Source: Jiangella alkaliphila (GTDB lineage: Bacteria; Actinomycetota; Actinomycetes; Jiangellales; Jiangellaceae). Taken from it: a stretch of DNA of 64,000 nt. The stretch covers positions 4,434,001 to 4,498,000 of the forward strand of contig NZ_LT629791.1 of assembly GCF_900105925.1 (NCBI RefSeq), in the 5' to 3' direction. Positions 16,903 to 26,091 of the stretch are shown here, piece by piece. The notes beneath the pieces were generated by a model. That model was not told the origin of the DNA. It made no database searches and saw only the letters and a list, made by a program, of their open reading frames with translations. Each line of letters begins with the position of its first letter. The stretch's first letter is position 1. Position numbers and translations under genes: made by a program.

Positions 16903-17403
16903 ATGACCCACGACGCGGGGCTCGGGCGCGTGCTCGTGCGCCACGACGAGCGCAACGGGTGGCGGCTGCTGCTCGGCGCGCTGGTGACCGGCGGCGGCGT
17001 GCTGTGCGCCGTCGAGGCGATGACGCTGGCCGAGGGCGAGATCGACCGGGCCGTCTACTGGGTGCTCGCCGCCGTGCTGGGGCTGTACGGTGGACGGCTG
17101 CTGGTCAAGGCGCTGCGAGCCGGGACCGCCGAGTACGTCGAGGTGCGCGAGCACGGTCTGGTGCACTCGTCGGCGGCGGCCGGGGTGCGGACGTGGCCCT
17201 GGGACCGGTTCGCGTCGGTGCGGGTCGGCCACCACACGGACACGTTCGTGCTGCGCTGCGTGATCCGGATCAAATTGGCCGGTGGCGAGCGGCTGGACCT
17301 CAGCCTCTGGGGCCGCCGCTCCCACGACGTCGGCCGGACGATCGCCGCCGCGTGCCGCCGGCACGGCCGCCCCGTCGTCGAGCGTGACGTGACGATGTCG
17401 TGA
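16903..17403 (+). CDS. Small membrane protein, two predicted helices and a PH-like tail
   Basis: This 166-residue protein has two hydrophobic segments at residues about 19-38 (LLLGALVTGGGVLCAVEAM) and 49-66 (WVLAAVLGLYGGRLLVKA). A soluble tail follows, with alternating strands and a WPWDRFASVRVG segment like bacterial PH-type domains of unknown function. No specific family is recognised. It overlaps a GNAT frame downstream. The ATG at 16903 was chosen because the upstream part of the frame is not protein-like. Confidence 0.65.
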   Translation: MTHDAGLGRVLVRHDERNGWRLLLGALVTGGGVLCAVEAMTLAEGEIDRAVYWVLAAVLGLYGGRLLVKALRAGTAEYVEVREHGLVHSSAAAGVRTWPWDRFASVRVGHHTDTFVLRCVIRIKLAGGERLDLSLWGRRSHDVGRTIAAACRRHGRPVVERDVTMS

Positions 17404-17429
17404 GAGCGGCGCCGACTTACGGTGGGGCG

Positions 17430-17975
17430 GTGACGATCCGCCCCCGCACGCCGGCCGACGTGCCGGCCCTGGCCGCCATCCTGGCCCGCGACCACGAGGC
17501 GACCGGCTACCCCTACGTCCTGCCCGACGACCCGGCCGCCTGGATCGCGACGCCGTCCGACCTGGTCGCCTTCGTCGCCGCGGATGCCGCCGACGAGGCC
17601 TACGACGGACGGCCGTCCGGGCACGTCAGCGTTGGGGCGGCGGCGACCACCGACCACGGCGCCGGGACCGTGCTGCAGGACGCCTGGAGCACAGCGCACG
17701 GGCGGCCGGTCGAGGACTGCGCCGTCGTGGGGCGACTGTTCGTCGCGGCGGACCGGCAGCGCCGGGGCCTCGGCGAGCGGCTGCTCGACACCGCGGTCGG
17801 CTGGATGCGCGACCGTGACCTCGCGCCGTGTCTCGACGTGCTCCCGATCGGCCCGGCCGCGTCTGTCGTGAGCTGGTACGAGGCGCGCGGCTGGGTGGTG
17901 GCCGGCGAGGCCAGCCCGGTCTGGCGGCGGCCCGGCTGGCCGCCGCTGCTCGCGCTCGTCCTGGAGGCCGAGTGA
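17430..17975 (+). CDS. GNAT-family N-acetyltransferase
   Basis: This 181-residue protein starts VTIRPRTPADVPALAAILARDHEATGY, the standard GNAT opening. The acetyl-CoA loop is at VGRLFVAADRQRRGLGERLLDTAV (residues ~95-120), and PCLDVLPIGPAASVVSWYEARGW marks the C-terminal strand and helix. It transfers an acetyl group from acetyl-CoA to an unknown amine. A GTG at 17400, overlapping the previous stop, is an alternative start adding ten unconserved residues. Confidence 0.8.
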   Translation: MTIRPRTPADVPALAAILARDHEATGYPYVLPDDPAAWIATPSDLVAFVAADAADEAYDGRPSGHVSVGAAATTDHGAGTVLQDAWSTAHGRPVEDCAVVGRLFVAADRQRRGLGERLLDTAVGWMRDRDLAPCLDVLPIGPAASVVSWYEARGWVVAGEASPVWRRPGWPPLLALVLEAE

Positions 17976-18070
17976 CCGAATTGTGGCAATTGGCTACCGA
18001 AGATCACCGTGGGTGGGCGATCATGGTGGGTCACACAACCCGGGGGCGGGGGACGTGGAGGATAGAACAG

Positions 18071-18724
18071 ATGGATCATGCTGCGCAGGAACGACCCGGA
18101 TCGGCCGGCGAGCACGCATTGCAGGAGGTCAGCGGCAGCCGCGAACGGGCCGACCGCTTCTACCGTGAGCAGGTCGGCGACCACCTGAACAGCCACATGC
18201 GCGAGTTCGTCGGCCGCATGGAGATGATGTTCGTCGGATCGGCCGACGGCGGCGGCGAGTGCGACGTCACGTTCCGCGCCGGCCCGCCGGGCTTCGTCCG
18301 CATCCTGGACCCGCGGACGCTGGCCTGGCCGGAGTACCGCGGCAACGGCGTCATTGCCAGCGCCGGCAACATCGTCGAGAACGGTCACGTCGGGCTGCTG
18401 TTCATGGACTTCGTGCGCGACCTCGTCGGCCTGCACGTCAACGGCGGCGCGGCGCTGCTGTCGCCGTCGGAGTTCGCCGAACGGCACCCCGAGGAGCCGG
18501 TCGACGCCGACGTGCCCGGCCGCCGGCCTGAGCGGTGGGTGACGGTGCACGTCGAGGAGGCCTACATCCACTGCTCCAAGCACGTCCCGCGGCTGATGCC
18601 GGTGCCGCGGAACCGCCAGTGGGGCACCGACGACCGCAAGGCGAAGGGCGGCGACGCGTTCGGCGTGGCGGCCTCGCGCGGGCTGGGCACGCACGCCAAG
18701 CGGACCCTCCAGCAGGGCTCTTGA
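18071..18724 (+). CDS. Pyridoxamine 5'-phosphate oxidase-family protein
   Basis: This 217-residue protein has the flavin split-barrel fold pattern: REFVGRMEMMFVGSADGGGECDVTFRAGPPGFVRILDPRTLAWPEY, then NIVENGHVGLLFMDF and a C-terminal VEEAYIHCSKHVPRL. Members of this clan bind FMN or a related flavin; the reaction of this subfamily is unknown. The ATG at 18071 has GGAGG nine bases upstream. The roughly 95 bases between the GNAT stop and this start leave room for a separate promoter. Confidence 0.8.
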   Translation: MDHAAQERPGSAGEHALQEVSGSRERADRFYREQVGDHLNSHMREFVGRMEMMFVGSADGGGECDVTFRAGPPGFVRILDPRTLAWPEYRGNGVIASAGNIVENGHVGLLFMDFVRDLVGLHVNGGAALLSPSEFAERHPEEPVDADVPGRRPERWVTVHVEEAYIHCSKHVPRLMPVPRNRQWGTDDRKAKGGDAFGVAASRGLGTHAKRTLQQGS

Positions 18725-18790
18725 GTGCCAACACGCCGGGCCGGGGTGGCTCCTGGGGATGCGGCAGGGGGAGCCGTACCATCAGCGCCT

Positions 18791-18815
18791 ACCATCCAGA
18801 TGGTCAGAACATCTG
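18791..18815. promoter_or_regulatory. Overlapping palindromes upstream of the clpX-like gene
   Basis: ACCATC-CA-GATGGT (18791-18804) is a perfect 6-base dyad. It overlaps a second one, CAGATG (18797-18802) with CATCTG (18810-18815). A further ACCATC copy lies just upstream near 18778. The cluster sits 20-60 bases before the start codon, where an operator would act. It does not resemble the ClgR-type sites known upstream of actinomycete clp genes, as I recall them. Confidence 0.35.
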
Positions 18816-18835
18816 AAATGTGGGGCTGAGCGTTG

Positions 18836-20065
18836 ATGACGTGCGCCTTCTGCGGCAAGAGCCAGAAGCAGGTGACGAAGTTGATCGCGGGTCCGGCCCG
18901 CGTCTGTATCTGCGACGAGTGCGTTGCGCTGTGCAACGAGCTGATGGCCGACGACCCCGCGATGGACGACGCAGCCGACCTGGTCGACCCGCCGAAGCCG
19001 CGCGAGATCCACGAGTTCCTCGACCGGTACGTCGTTGGGCAGGACGCGGCGAAGAAGGCCCTCGCGGTCGCGGTCTACAACCACTACAAGCGGGTGCGGG
19101 CGCCGTCGTCGGACGTGACGGTGGCCAAGTCGAACGTCCTGCTGATCGGCCCGACGGGGTGCGGTAAGACGTACCTCGCGCAGACGCTGGCGAAGATGCT
19201 GAACGTGCCGTTCGCCATCGCCGACGCCACCGCGTTGACGGAGGCTGGCTACGTCGGCGAGGACGTCGAGAACATCCTGCTCAAGCTGATCCAGGCTGCC
19301 GACTACGACGTCAAGAAGGCCGAGACGGGCATCGTCTACATCGACGAGGTCGACAAGATCGCCCGCAAGAGCGAGAGCGCCTCGATCACCCGCGACGTGT
19401 CCGGTGAGGGCGTGCAGCAGGCGCTGCTGAAGATCCTCGAGGGGACGACGGCCAGTGTGCCGCCGCAGGGCGGGCGCAAGCACCCGGGTCAGGAGTTCAT
19501 CCAGATCGACACCACGAACGTGCTGTTCATCGTGGGCGGGGCGTTCGCCGGGCTGGACGACGTGATCCACGCCCGCACCGGGCGGCGCGGCCTCGGCTTC
19601 GGGGCGGACCTCGCGACGCTTCCGGCGGCGGCGAACCCGCTGGCCGGGGTGATGCCGGACGACCTGCTCACGTTCGGGCTGATCCCGGAGTTCGTCGGCC
19701 GGCTGCCGCTCATCACGACGGTGGCGCCGCTGGACCGCGCGGCGCTCATCCGCATCCTGTCCGAGCCGCGCAACGCGCTGGTGAAGCAGTACCAGCGGCT
19801 GTTCGAGCTGGACCATGTGGAACTGGAGTTCACCGACGACGCCGTCGAGGCGGTGGCCGACCTCGCGCTGCTGCGCGGCACGGGCGCGCGTGGGCTGCGG
19901 GCGATCCTCGAAGAGGTCCTGCTGCACGTCATGTACGAGGTCCCGTCGCGTGACGACGTCGCCCGGGTCGTCATCACCCGCGACGTGGTCGATGCCAACG
20001 TGCTGCCGGCGCTGCTGCAGCGGGGCCGGGCCGCGCGCCGGCAGCGGCGGGAGCGGTCGGCCTGA
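18836..20065 (+). CDS. clpX: ClpX-like AAA+ unfoldase
   Basis: This 409-residue protein is a full ClpX by sequence. It has the N-terminal zinc-binding domain (C3, C6, C26, C29, with an extra C24), Walker A GPTGCGKT (105-112), pore loop GYVG (138-141), Walker B VYIDEVDK (167 on), [22 protein letters not shown], the RKH loop, and an LGF tripeptide ([10 protein letters not shown]) in the position of the ClpP-docking IGF loop. ClpX unfolds substrates for the ClpP protease. There is no clpP next to it, unlike the common clpP1-clpP2-clpX order. It may be a second copy or a displaced sole copy; the window cannot tell. The ATG at 18836 is chosen over a TTG one codon earlier. Confidence 0.88.
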   Translation: MTCAFCGKSQKQVTKLIAGPARVCICDECVALCNELMADDPAMDDAADLVDPPKPREIHEFLDRYVVGQDAAKKALAVAVYNHYKRVRAPSSDVTVAKSNVLLIGPTGCGKTYLAQTLAKMLNVPFAIADATALTEAGYVGEDVENILLKLIQAADYDVKKAETGIVYIDEVDKIARKSESASITRDVSGEGVQQALLKILEGTTASVPPQGGRKHPGQEFIQIDTTNVLFIVGGAFAGLDDVIHARTGRRGLGFGADLATLPAAANPLAGVMPDDLLTFGLIPEFVGRLPLITTVAPLDRAALIRILSEPRNALVKQYQRLFELDHVELEFTDDAVEAVADLALLRGTGARGLRAILEEVLLHVMYEVPSRDDVARVVITRDVVDANVLPALLQRGRAARRQRRERSA

Positions 20066-20933
20066 ACCGCACCGCGTCGCCGGGCCGCAGCTGCGCGGCC
20101 GGCGGCAGGTCGGCGGCCGCCACGACGCCGATCACCGGGTAGCCGCCGGTCACCGGGTGGTCGGCCAGGAACAGCACCGGACGGCCGCTGGGCGGGACCT
20201 GCAGCGCGCCCGTCACCATGCCCTCCGGCGCCAGCTCGCCCTCGTCGCGGGTGCGCAGCGGCGCGCCAGCCAGCCGCAGGCCCACCCGGTCGCTGTCCGC
20301 CGTCACCTCGTACGCGGTGCCGAACAGGGTGTCCAGCGCCGAGTCCGTGAACCGGTCCGCCCGCGGCCCCGGCAGTACCCGCAGCGTCGTCTCACCGGCG
20401 GGTGACGGCACCGGCGGCGGCATCGGGGCGACGTCGACGCACGGCTCGCCGTCCACGTCGCCGGCCAGCGGCAGCAGGTCGCCGGGGCGCAGCGGCGGCG
20501 GCCCGATGCCGGCCAGCGTGTCCCACGACCGCGACCCCAGCACCGGCGTCACGCCCAGCCCGCCGCGCACCGCCAGGTACGACCGCAGCCCGCGGGCCGG
20601 CCGCCCGATCCGCAGCTCCTCGCCGGCCCGGACGGCGAACGGCGCGTTGAACGCCGCCGCCCGCCCACCCGCCCGCACGTCCGCCGGCGCCCCCGTCAGC
20701 GCCACCGTCGCCGTCCGCCGGAACCGGACCACCAGCCCGCCGAGAACGAACTCGACGGCGGCCGCCCGCTCGGCGTTGGCGACCAGCCGGTTCGCCAGCC
20801 GGAAGCTCTCCTCGTCCGCCGCACCCGCCCGCCCGACCCCCAGCGCGCCGAGCCCGGGCCGGCCCAGGTCCTCGACGATGGCGAGTACGCCCGGCTCGAC
20901 GACCTCGAGCACGGGTGCGTCGCCGATCGTCAT
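19974..20933 (-). CDS. pxpC: 5-oxoprolinase subunit C (biotin-dependent carboxyltransferase family)
   Basis: This 319-residue protein is the PxpC/KipA-type subunit: [36 protein letters not shown] at the start, then [27 protein letters not shown] and [13 protein letters not shown]. With PxpA and PxpB it makes the ATP-dependent 5-oxoprolinase that returns pyroglutamate to glutamate. It is last in pxpB-pxpA-pxpC and overlaps pxpA by ATGA. The last 30 or so codons are a low-complexity Ala/Arg/Pro tail that runs 92 bases antisense into the clpX-like gene, probably because no stop occurs earlier. Confidence 0.9.
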   Translation of the reverse strand: MTIGDAPVLEVVEPGVLAIVEDLGRPGLGALGVGRAGAADEESFRLANRLVANAERAAAVEFVLGGLVVRFRRTATVALTGAPADVRAGGRAAAFNAPFAVRAGEELRIGRPARGLRSYLAVRGGLGVTPVLGSRSWDTLAGIGPPPLRPGDLLPLAGDVDGEPCVDVAPMPPPVPSPAGETTLRVLPGPRADRFTDSALDTLFGTAYEVTADSDRVGLRLAGAPLRTRDEGELAPEGMVTGALQVPPSGRPVLFLADHPVTGGYPVIGVVAAADLPPAAQLRPGDAVRFRPTAPAAAGARPGPAAAAPAARWHRPRRG

Positions 20934-21691
20934 GCGAAGGCGGCGATCGGGATGCCGTGCTCCGTCAGCACCTCGCGGACCCGGCGCAGCAGGCCGACGG
21001 CGCCGGGGGTGTCGCCGTGCACGCACAGCGACCGCGCCCGGACGGCGACCGCCTCGCCCTCGATGCTGGTGACCTCGCCGGTGGTGACCAGTTGCAGGCA
21101 GCGGGCGGCCACCTCGTCGGGGTCGGTGACGAGCGCGCCCGGACGGCGGCGCGACACCAGCCGCCCGTCGGCGTGGTAGGCGCGGTCGCCGAACGCCTCG
21201 GCCGCGGTCGGCAGCCCGTGCACGGCGGCGATGCGCAGCACCTCCGAGCCGGGCAGCCCGAGGATCGTCAGCGCCGGGTCGTACGCGCGGGCGGCGTCGA
21301 CGACGGCGGCGGCCTGCTCGGCGTCGCCGACGATGGTGTTGTAGAGCGCGCCGTGCGGCTTGACGTAGCGGACCCGGGTGCCGGCGACCCGCGCGATGCC
21401 GTCGAGCGCGGCCAGCTGGTACAGCACGTCGTCGGCCAGCTGGGTGGCCGGCATGGCGATCTCGCGGCGGCCGAACCCGGCGAGGTCGCGGTAGCCGACG
21501 TGCGCGCCGACGGTGATGCCGCGGGCGGCGGCGATCTCGCAGATCCCGCGCATGATCGTCGGGTCGCCGCCGTGGAACCCGCAGGCGACGTTCGCGCTGC
21601 TGACGACCGCGAGCAGGCCGGCGTCGTCGCCCATCGACCAGGCGCCGAAGCCCTCGCCCAGATCGCAGTTGAGGTCGATCGGGTCGGTCAC
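20930..21691 (-). CDS. pxpA: 5-oxoprolinase subunit A (LamB/YcsF family)
   Basis: This 253-residue protein has the highly conserved LamB/YcsF pattern: IDLNCDLGEGFGAW, SSANVACGFHGGDP, GAHVGYRDLAGFGRR, VKPHGALYNTIV, EAFGDRAYHADGRLVSR and CVHGDTPGAV. It is the catalytic-type subunit of the PxpABC 5-oxoprolinase. It starts with GTG inside the pxpB stop (GTGA) and ends inside the pxpC start (ATGA), so the three are probably made in fixed ratio from one mRNA. Confidence 0.93.
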   Translation of the reverse strand: MTDPIDLNCDLGEGFGAWSMGDDAGLLAVVSSANVACGFHGGDPTIMRGICEIAAARGITVGAHVGYRDLAGFGRREIAMPATQLADDVLYQLAALDGIARVAGTRVRYVKPHGALYNTIVGDAEQAAAVVDAARAYDPALTILGLPGSEVLRIAAVHGLPTAAEAFGDRAYHADGRLVSRRRPGALVTDPDEVAARCLQLVTTGEVTSIEGEAVAVRARSLCVHGDTPGAVGLLRRVREVLTEHGIPIAAFA

Positions 21692-22317
21692 GGGCGGCCG
21701 TCCGTGAAGCGGACCCGGGTGCCCGGCAGCAGCGCCGCCGGCGGCGTCCGGTCCAGGTCCCACAGCACCGCGTCGGTGTGCCCGAGCAGGTGCCAGCCGC
21801 CCGGCCCGGACCGCGGGTAGACGCCGGAGTATCGGTCGGCGATGGCGACCGAGCCGGCCGGCACCCGGGTCCGCGGGTCGTCGCGGCGGGGGAGTACCAG
21901 CTGCGGGTCGAGCCCGGTGAGGTAGGCGAAGCCGGGCGCGAACCCGGTGAACGCGACTGTGTAGGTGGCGCCCGAGTGCCGGCGGACCACCTCGGCGGCG
22001 GAGAGCCCGGTGGCCGCCGCGACGGCGTCGAGGTCCGGGCCGTCGTAGCCGACCGGGATCTCGACCAGCGGCGGCTCGTCGGCGTCCGGCCGCTCGTCCG
22101 GGAGGTGGGCGAGGTCGGCGGTGAGCCGCTCGGCCGACGTCACCCCGGGGTCGAACATGATGAGCAGCGTCTCGGCCGCCGGCACGACGTCGACCAGCCC
22201 GGCCGGCTCGTGGTCGCGCAGCGCCGCGTTCAGGGCGAGGACGTCCTCGAGGCCGGCCAACTCGACCAGGATCGCGTGGTCTCCGCAGGGGAGTACGTGC
22301 AGCTCACTGGTGCGCAT
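21688..22317 (-). CDS. pxpB: 5-oxoprolinase subunit B (allophanate hydrolase subunit 1 family)
   Basis: This 209-residue protein has the KipI/PxpB pattern: LPCGDHAILVELAGLEDVLAL at the start, VEIPVGYDGPDLDAVA, FTGFAPGFAYLTGLDPQL and PAGSVAIADRYSGVYPRSGPGGWHLLG. It is the first gene of the pxpBAC operon. The ATG at 22317 has GGAGGGG nine bases upstream and gives the expected N-terminus; a longer start at 22359 is possible but not needed. Confidence 0.9.
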   Translation of the reverse strand: MRTSELHVLPCGDHAILVELAGLEDVLALNAALRDHEPAGLVDVVPAAETLLIMFDPGVTSAERLTADLAHLPDERPDADEPPLVEIPVGYDGPDLDAVAAATGLSAAEVVRRHSGATYTVAFTGFAPGFAYLTGLDPQLVLPRRDDPRTRVPAGSVAIADRYSGVYPRSGPGGWHLLGHTDAVLWDLDRTPPAALLPGTRVRFTDGRP

Positions 22318-22383
22318 GGTCTCGCCCCTCCACACGGCCGCCGAGCGTCCCACGGCCATTGAAGGGAGGGCGAACCGATCATG

Positions 22384-23253
22384 TCAAGGTGTGGACCGCT
22401 GGGGTGGGACGGCGCGGCCGGCCGCGCGCCGCTCCAATAGGATGCAGTCGTGCCAGGCGCCGTCGCGGCGGGCGAACTTCTCACGGACGCCGACGGTGCG
22501 GTAGCCGGCCTGGTGGTGCAGCGACAGCCCGGCCCGGTTGACGCTGAACACCGACGTCTGCAGCGTCCACAGCCCGGCGCGGTCGGCGGCGGTGACCTGG
22601 CGGAACAGCAGCGCCTTGCCGATGCCGCGGCCCCAGTAGGCCCGATCGACGTACACCGATGTCTCGCCGACGCCGCGCAGCGGGTCGCGCTCGGACGCGT
22701 GCGCGACCGTCGTCCAGCCGACGACGACGCCGTCGAGCTCGGCGACCCAGCGGTGCCCGGGCAGCCAGCGGGCGGCCAGCCGGGTGCTCGGCGGCACGGT
22801 CGTGTCGAACGACGCGATGCCGGTGTCGAGGCCCTCCTGGTAGATGCGGCGCACCGCCGGCCAGTCGTCCAGCCGCAGCTCGCGCACGGCGATGCCGGCG
22901 GGGACGTCCTCGGGGTGCCGCGGCCGCGTGGCCAGCGCGCCCATGACGACGTCGGCCATGTGCGGCAGCCCGATGATGCACGCCTCGTTGACCGTGACGC
23001 GGGTGAACGGGCCCTCGCGGTCGACGTGGACGAAGCCGATCTCGGCCAGCTTGCGGACGTGGTGGGAGCAGGTGGACTGGCTGATGCCGAGGCGCTCGGT
23101 CAGCTCGCCGACCGTCCGGCCGGCGGGCGCGGTGGCGACGGCGTGCAGCAGCCGGACCCGGGTCGGGTCGGCCAGGCAGGCGAAGGATTCGGCGAAGCGG
23201 GCGACGTCGTCGGTGGGCAGGAGATCGGGTTGCGCGAGCGCGCCGGCGGTCAT
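22384..23253 (-). CDS. ArsR-type DNA-binding domain fused to a GNAT acetyltransferase (ArsN-like)
   Basis: This 289-residue protein combines two domains. Residues about 20-105 are an ArsR-family winged helix (CLADPTRVRLLHAVATAPAG, LTERLGISQSTCSHHVRKL, then a wing and a cysteine-containing ACIIGLPHMAD). Residues about 120-275 are a GNAT domain of the phosphinothricin/arsinothricin acetyltransferase type (VRELRLDDWPAVRRIYQEGLDTG, YVDRAYWGRGIGKALLF, SVFSVNRAGLSLHHQAGYR). It could sense a toxic compound and acetylate it with one polypeptide. Cysteines in the DNA-recognition helix and after the wing are candidate arsenical ligands, but the inducer is not shown. It stands alone and has no ars genes beside it. 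Confidence 0.85.
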   Translation of the reverse strand: MTAGALAQPDLLPTDDVARFAESFACLADPTRVRLLHAVATAPAGRTVGELTERLGISQSTCSHHVRKLAEIGFVHVDREGPFTRVTVNEACIIGLPHMADVVMGALATRPRHPEDVPAGIAVRELRLDDWPAVRRIYQEGLDTGIASFDTTVPPSTRLAARWLPGHRWVAELDGVVVGWTTVAHASERDPLRGVGETSVYVDRAYWGRGIGKALLFRQVTAADRAGLWTLQTSVFSVNRAGLSLHHQAGYRTVGVREKFARRDGAWHDCILLERRAAGRAVPPQRSTP

Positions 23254-23330
23254 GTCTGCGAGCCTATTGACCCCGATCGATGCGCGCGTGATGTTCGCGT
23301 ATCGCTGAGGTTTCCTCGGCCGGAACAGGG

Positions 23331-24431
23331 TCAGAACGATGCGCCGTCGGGCCGCCACTCCGTCACCGCGACCTCGCCTCCGTCGACGATGTCGACGTAC
23401 GCGTGCGTGCCGCCGCCCTCGACGACGAGCGAGGTGAGCGGCAGCTCGGTGACCGGGCCACCCGGCGCCGCGGCGACCAGCACCTCGTAGGTGAGGTCCG
23501 GGTTGCCGGCCGTCGGCATCGCGTTCCAGTCCAGCATGGCGACGGCGCGCCCGCCCGCCGGGACGACCACCCGCGGCGCCTGCGCGGATGCGGCGACGGA
23601 CGGGACGACGGCGACGGCGAGCAGCTGCTCGGTCAGCGTCCGGAAGCCCGCCGACGGGTGGCCCTGGACGGCGCACGGCGCGGCGCCGGTGTTGGTCGCG
23701 CCGAGCAACAGGTACCGCGAGCCCAGCGCGGCGTCCGAGCCGGTCAGCTCCAGCCGCAGATCGGCCGGGTCGCAGGCCGGCGCCGCGGGGTCGGCGGGCC
23801 AGCCGCCGCCGTCGCCGCTCGGGAGGTACGGCGGCCGCGGAGCGACGTCGGCGACGGCCAGTTCCGCGGTGTCGTCGAGCGTGCGGACGACGTCGACCCC
23901 GGCGCCGTGGACGGCGGCGACGTCGGCGACCTTGGGCAGGTCGGCCTCGTCGGCCACCCGCACGTCGGCGGTCTCGCCGTCGAACACCGCGCGCACCACA
24001 CCGGGGGTGCCGGCGAACACGTACGCGTCGCTCACCGGGTCGCCGGTCGCGGGCAGCGGGTACGCGCGCACCGCGATCTCCGCCTCGGCCGGCGTGACCG
24101 GGTTCAGCCAGATCTCCAGCCGCGGCGCGGCCGGCTCCGGCCGGTCCGCCAGCAGCTCGTCGATCGCCTCGACCGCCCACCCGGCGCTCAGCGCGACGTC
24201 GTGGACTATGTCGAGGCGCAGCGTCCAGCCCGTGGGATCGTCCGGCAAGCCGTCGTGCTCCTCGCCGTCCGGATCGAGATAGTGGACGGTGACGTCGTCG
24301 ACGCCCGAGAGCGCGCGGGCGTCGGCGACGATCTCCTGCTCGTCGCCCGTCGACGTCACGGTCTGGCCGCAACCGGCCAGGACGAGGGTGAGAACGACGG
24401 CCAGCAGGGTATGAATCCGGGCAGACGGCAC
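23331..24431 (-). CDS. Lipoprotein with C-terminal DUF4232-like domain
   Basis: This 366-residue protein has a lipoprotein signal (basic start, hydrophobic run, lipobox LAGC at 18-21), so it should be lipid-anchored outside the membrane. Residues about 220-366 resemble DUF4232: CDPADLRLELTGSD, LLGATNTGAAPCAVQGHPSAGF and a glycine-rich VVPAGGRAVAMLDW. The middle (residues 25-200) has no family I recognise and is acidic. The start is GTG at 24431. It is divergent from the PhoD-like gene with about 30 bases between them. Confidence 0.8.
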   Translation of the reverse strand: MPSARIHTLLAVVLTLVLAGCGQTVTSTGDEQEIVADARALSGVDDVTVHYLDPDGEEHDGLPDDPTGWTLRLDIVHDVALSAGWAVEAIDELLADRPEPAAPRLEIWLNPVTPAEAEIAVRAYPLPATGDPVSDAYVFAGTPGVVRAVFDGETADVRVADEADLPKVADVAAVHGAGVDVVRTLDDTAELAVADVAPRPPYLPSGDGGGWPADPAAPACDPADLRLELTGSDAALGSRYLLLGATNTGAAPCAVQGHPSAGFRTLTEQLLAVAVVPSVAASAQAPRVVVPAGGRAVAMLDWNAMPTAGNPDLTYEVLVAAAPGGPVTELPLTSLVVEGGGTHAYVDIVDGGEVAVTEWRPDGASF

Positions 24432-24464
24432 GGATCAGACCCTAACTCCACGGAGGTGGCGCCG

Positions 24465-26090
24465 TTGCCGGCCACGCTCGTCCTCGGGCCGATGCTGCGC
24501 CACGTGGACCGGACGTCCGCCCTGATCTGGGTCGAGACCGACCGCCCGGCCACGGTCCGGGTCCTCGGCGCGACCGCACACACCTTCACCGTCCACGGCC
24601 ACCACTACGCGCTGGTCGCCGTCGACGACCTCGAGCCGGGCACGTCGACGCCCTATGCGGTCGAGGTCGACGGCGAGTCGGTGTGGCCGGAGCTGGGGTC
24701 GCCGTTCCCGCCGCCGGTGATCCGCACCCACGGGGACGGGCGGGTGCAGCTGACCTTCGGCTCCTGCCGAATGAGCGTCCCGCACGATGCGAAGCACCGG
24801 CGCCGCTTCGGCACCGACACGCTGCGTGCCCTGGCGCTGACGCTGGCCGGCGCGGACGAGGCGGAGCGGCCCGACGGTCTGGTGCTGCTCGGCGACCAGG
24901 TGTACGCCGACGAGACGTCCGAGGCGATGCGGGCGTTCATCCGGGAACGGCGCGACGTCGCCGAGCCGCCCGGCACCGAGGTGGCCGACTTCGAGGAGTA
25001 CGCCCACCTCTACCGGCTGGCCTGGACCGACCCGGCGGTGCGCTGGCTGCTGTCGACCGTGCCGGCCGCGATGATCTTCGACGACCACGACATCCGCGAC
25101 GACTGGAACACCTCGCAGGCCTGGCGGGAGAAGATGGCCGCCCAGCCGTGGTGGCGGCGCCGGATCACCGGCGGCATCGCCGCGTACTGGCTCTACCAGC
25201 ACGCCGGCAACCTGTCGCCGTCGGAGCGGGCGGCCGACCCGGTGCTGGCCGCCGTGACGTCGGTGTCCGGCGACGCCGGCGCCGTGCTGGACGAGTTCGC
25301 CTGGCGGGCCGACCAGGAGCCGGCGTCATACCGGTGGAGCTTCACCCGCGACATCGGCCCGGCCCGGCTGGTGATGATCGACTCGCGCTGCGGCCGGGTG
25401 CTCGACCCGGAGAAGCGGGCGATCGTCGACGACGCCGAGTGGGACTGGATCGCCGCCCGCGTCCGCGACACCGAGCACGTCGAGCACCTTTTCATCGGCA
25501 CGTCGCTGCCGTACCTGCTGCCGCGCGGGCTGCACGATCTGGAGGCGTGGAACGAGGCGACGGCGGCCGGCGCATGGGGCCCGCGGTTCGCGCGGGCGGC
25601 CGAGACGGTGCGCCAGGGGGTCGACCTCGAGCACTGGGCGGCGTTCGGCCGGTCCTTCACCGCGATGGCCGACCTGGTGACGGAGGTGGCGACCGGTCCG
25701 GAGGGACGGCGGCCGCGGACCGTCGGCTTCCTCTCCGGCGACGTGCACTACTCCTACGGCGCGCGGCTGGCCTACCCGGGCCGGACCTCGCAGACCAGCC
25801 GGGTGTACCAGCTGGTCTGCTCGCCGGTGCGCAACCCACTGAGCCGGACGCTGCGCTACCTCAACGGCGCCGCCGCGTTCGCCGTCGCCCGCCTCGTCGG
25901 GACGGTGCTGGCCCGGCTGGCCGGGGTGCCGAAGCCGCCCGTGCGCTGGTCCATCGAGGCCGGTCCGCGGTTCGACAACGCGCTGGCCACGCTGGAACTG
26001 ACCGACGGCTCGGCCCGGGTGCGCTGGGAGACCGGCAAGGTGGACGGCGACACCGCGACGATGTCCGAGGTGCTCACCGCCGACCTGTGA
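24465..26090 (+). CDS. PhoD-like alkaline phosphatase-family metallophosphatase
   Basis: This 541-residue protein matches the PhoD-like phosphatase core: LTFGSCRMS near residue 100, LVLLGDQVYADETSE, MIFDDHDIRDDWN, LVMIDSRCGRVLD and FLSGDVHYSYGARL. These are the metal-binding Asp/His motifs. Such enzymes hydrolyse phosphate mono- or diesters. No signal peptide is seen, so it is probably intracellular, unlike classical secreted PhoD. The TTG at 24465 is taken as start because GGAGG lies eight bases upstream; a GTG at 24456 overlaps that binding site. Confidence 0.85.
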   Translation: MPATLVLGPMLRHVDRTSALIWVETDRPATVRVLGATAHTFTVHGHHYALVAVDDLEPGTSTPYAVEVDGESVWPELGSPFPPPVIRTHGDGRVQLTFGSCRMSVPHDAKHRRRFGTDTLRALALTLAGADEAERPDGLVLLGDQVYADETSEAMRAFIRERRDVAEPPGTEVADFEEYAHLYRLAWTDPAVRWLLSTVPAAMIFDDHDIRDDWNTSQAWREKMAAQPWWRRRITGGIAAYWLYQHAGNLSPSERAADPVLAAVTSVSGDAGAVLDEFAWRADQEPASYRWSFTRDIGPARLVMIDSRCGRVLDPEKRAIVDDAEWDWIAARVRDTEHVEHLFIGTSLPYLLPRGLHDLEAWNEATAAGAWGPRFARAAETVRQGVDLEHWAAFGRSFTAMADLVTEVATGPEGRRPRTVGFLSGDVHYSYGARLAYPGRTSQTSRVYQLVCSPVRNPLSRTLRYLNGAAAFAVARLVGTVLARLAGVPKPPVRWSIEAGPRFDNALATLELTDGSARVRWETGKVDGDTATMSEVLTADL

Positions 26091-26091
26091 G

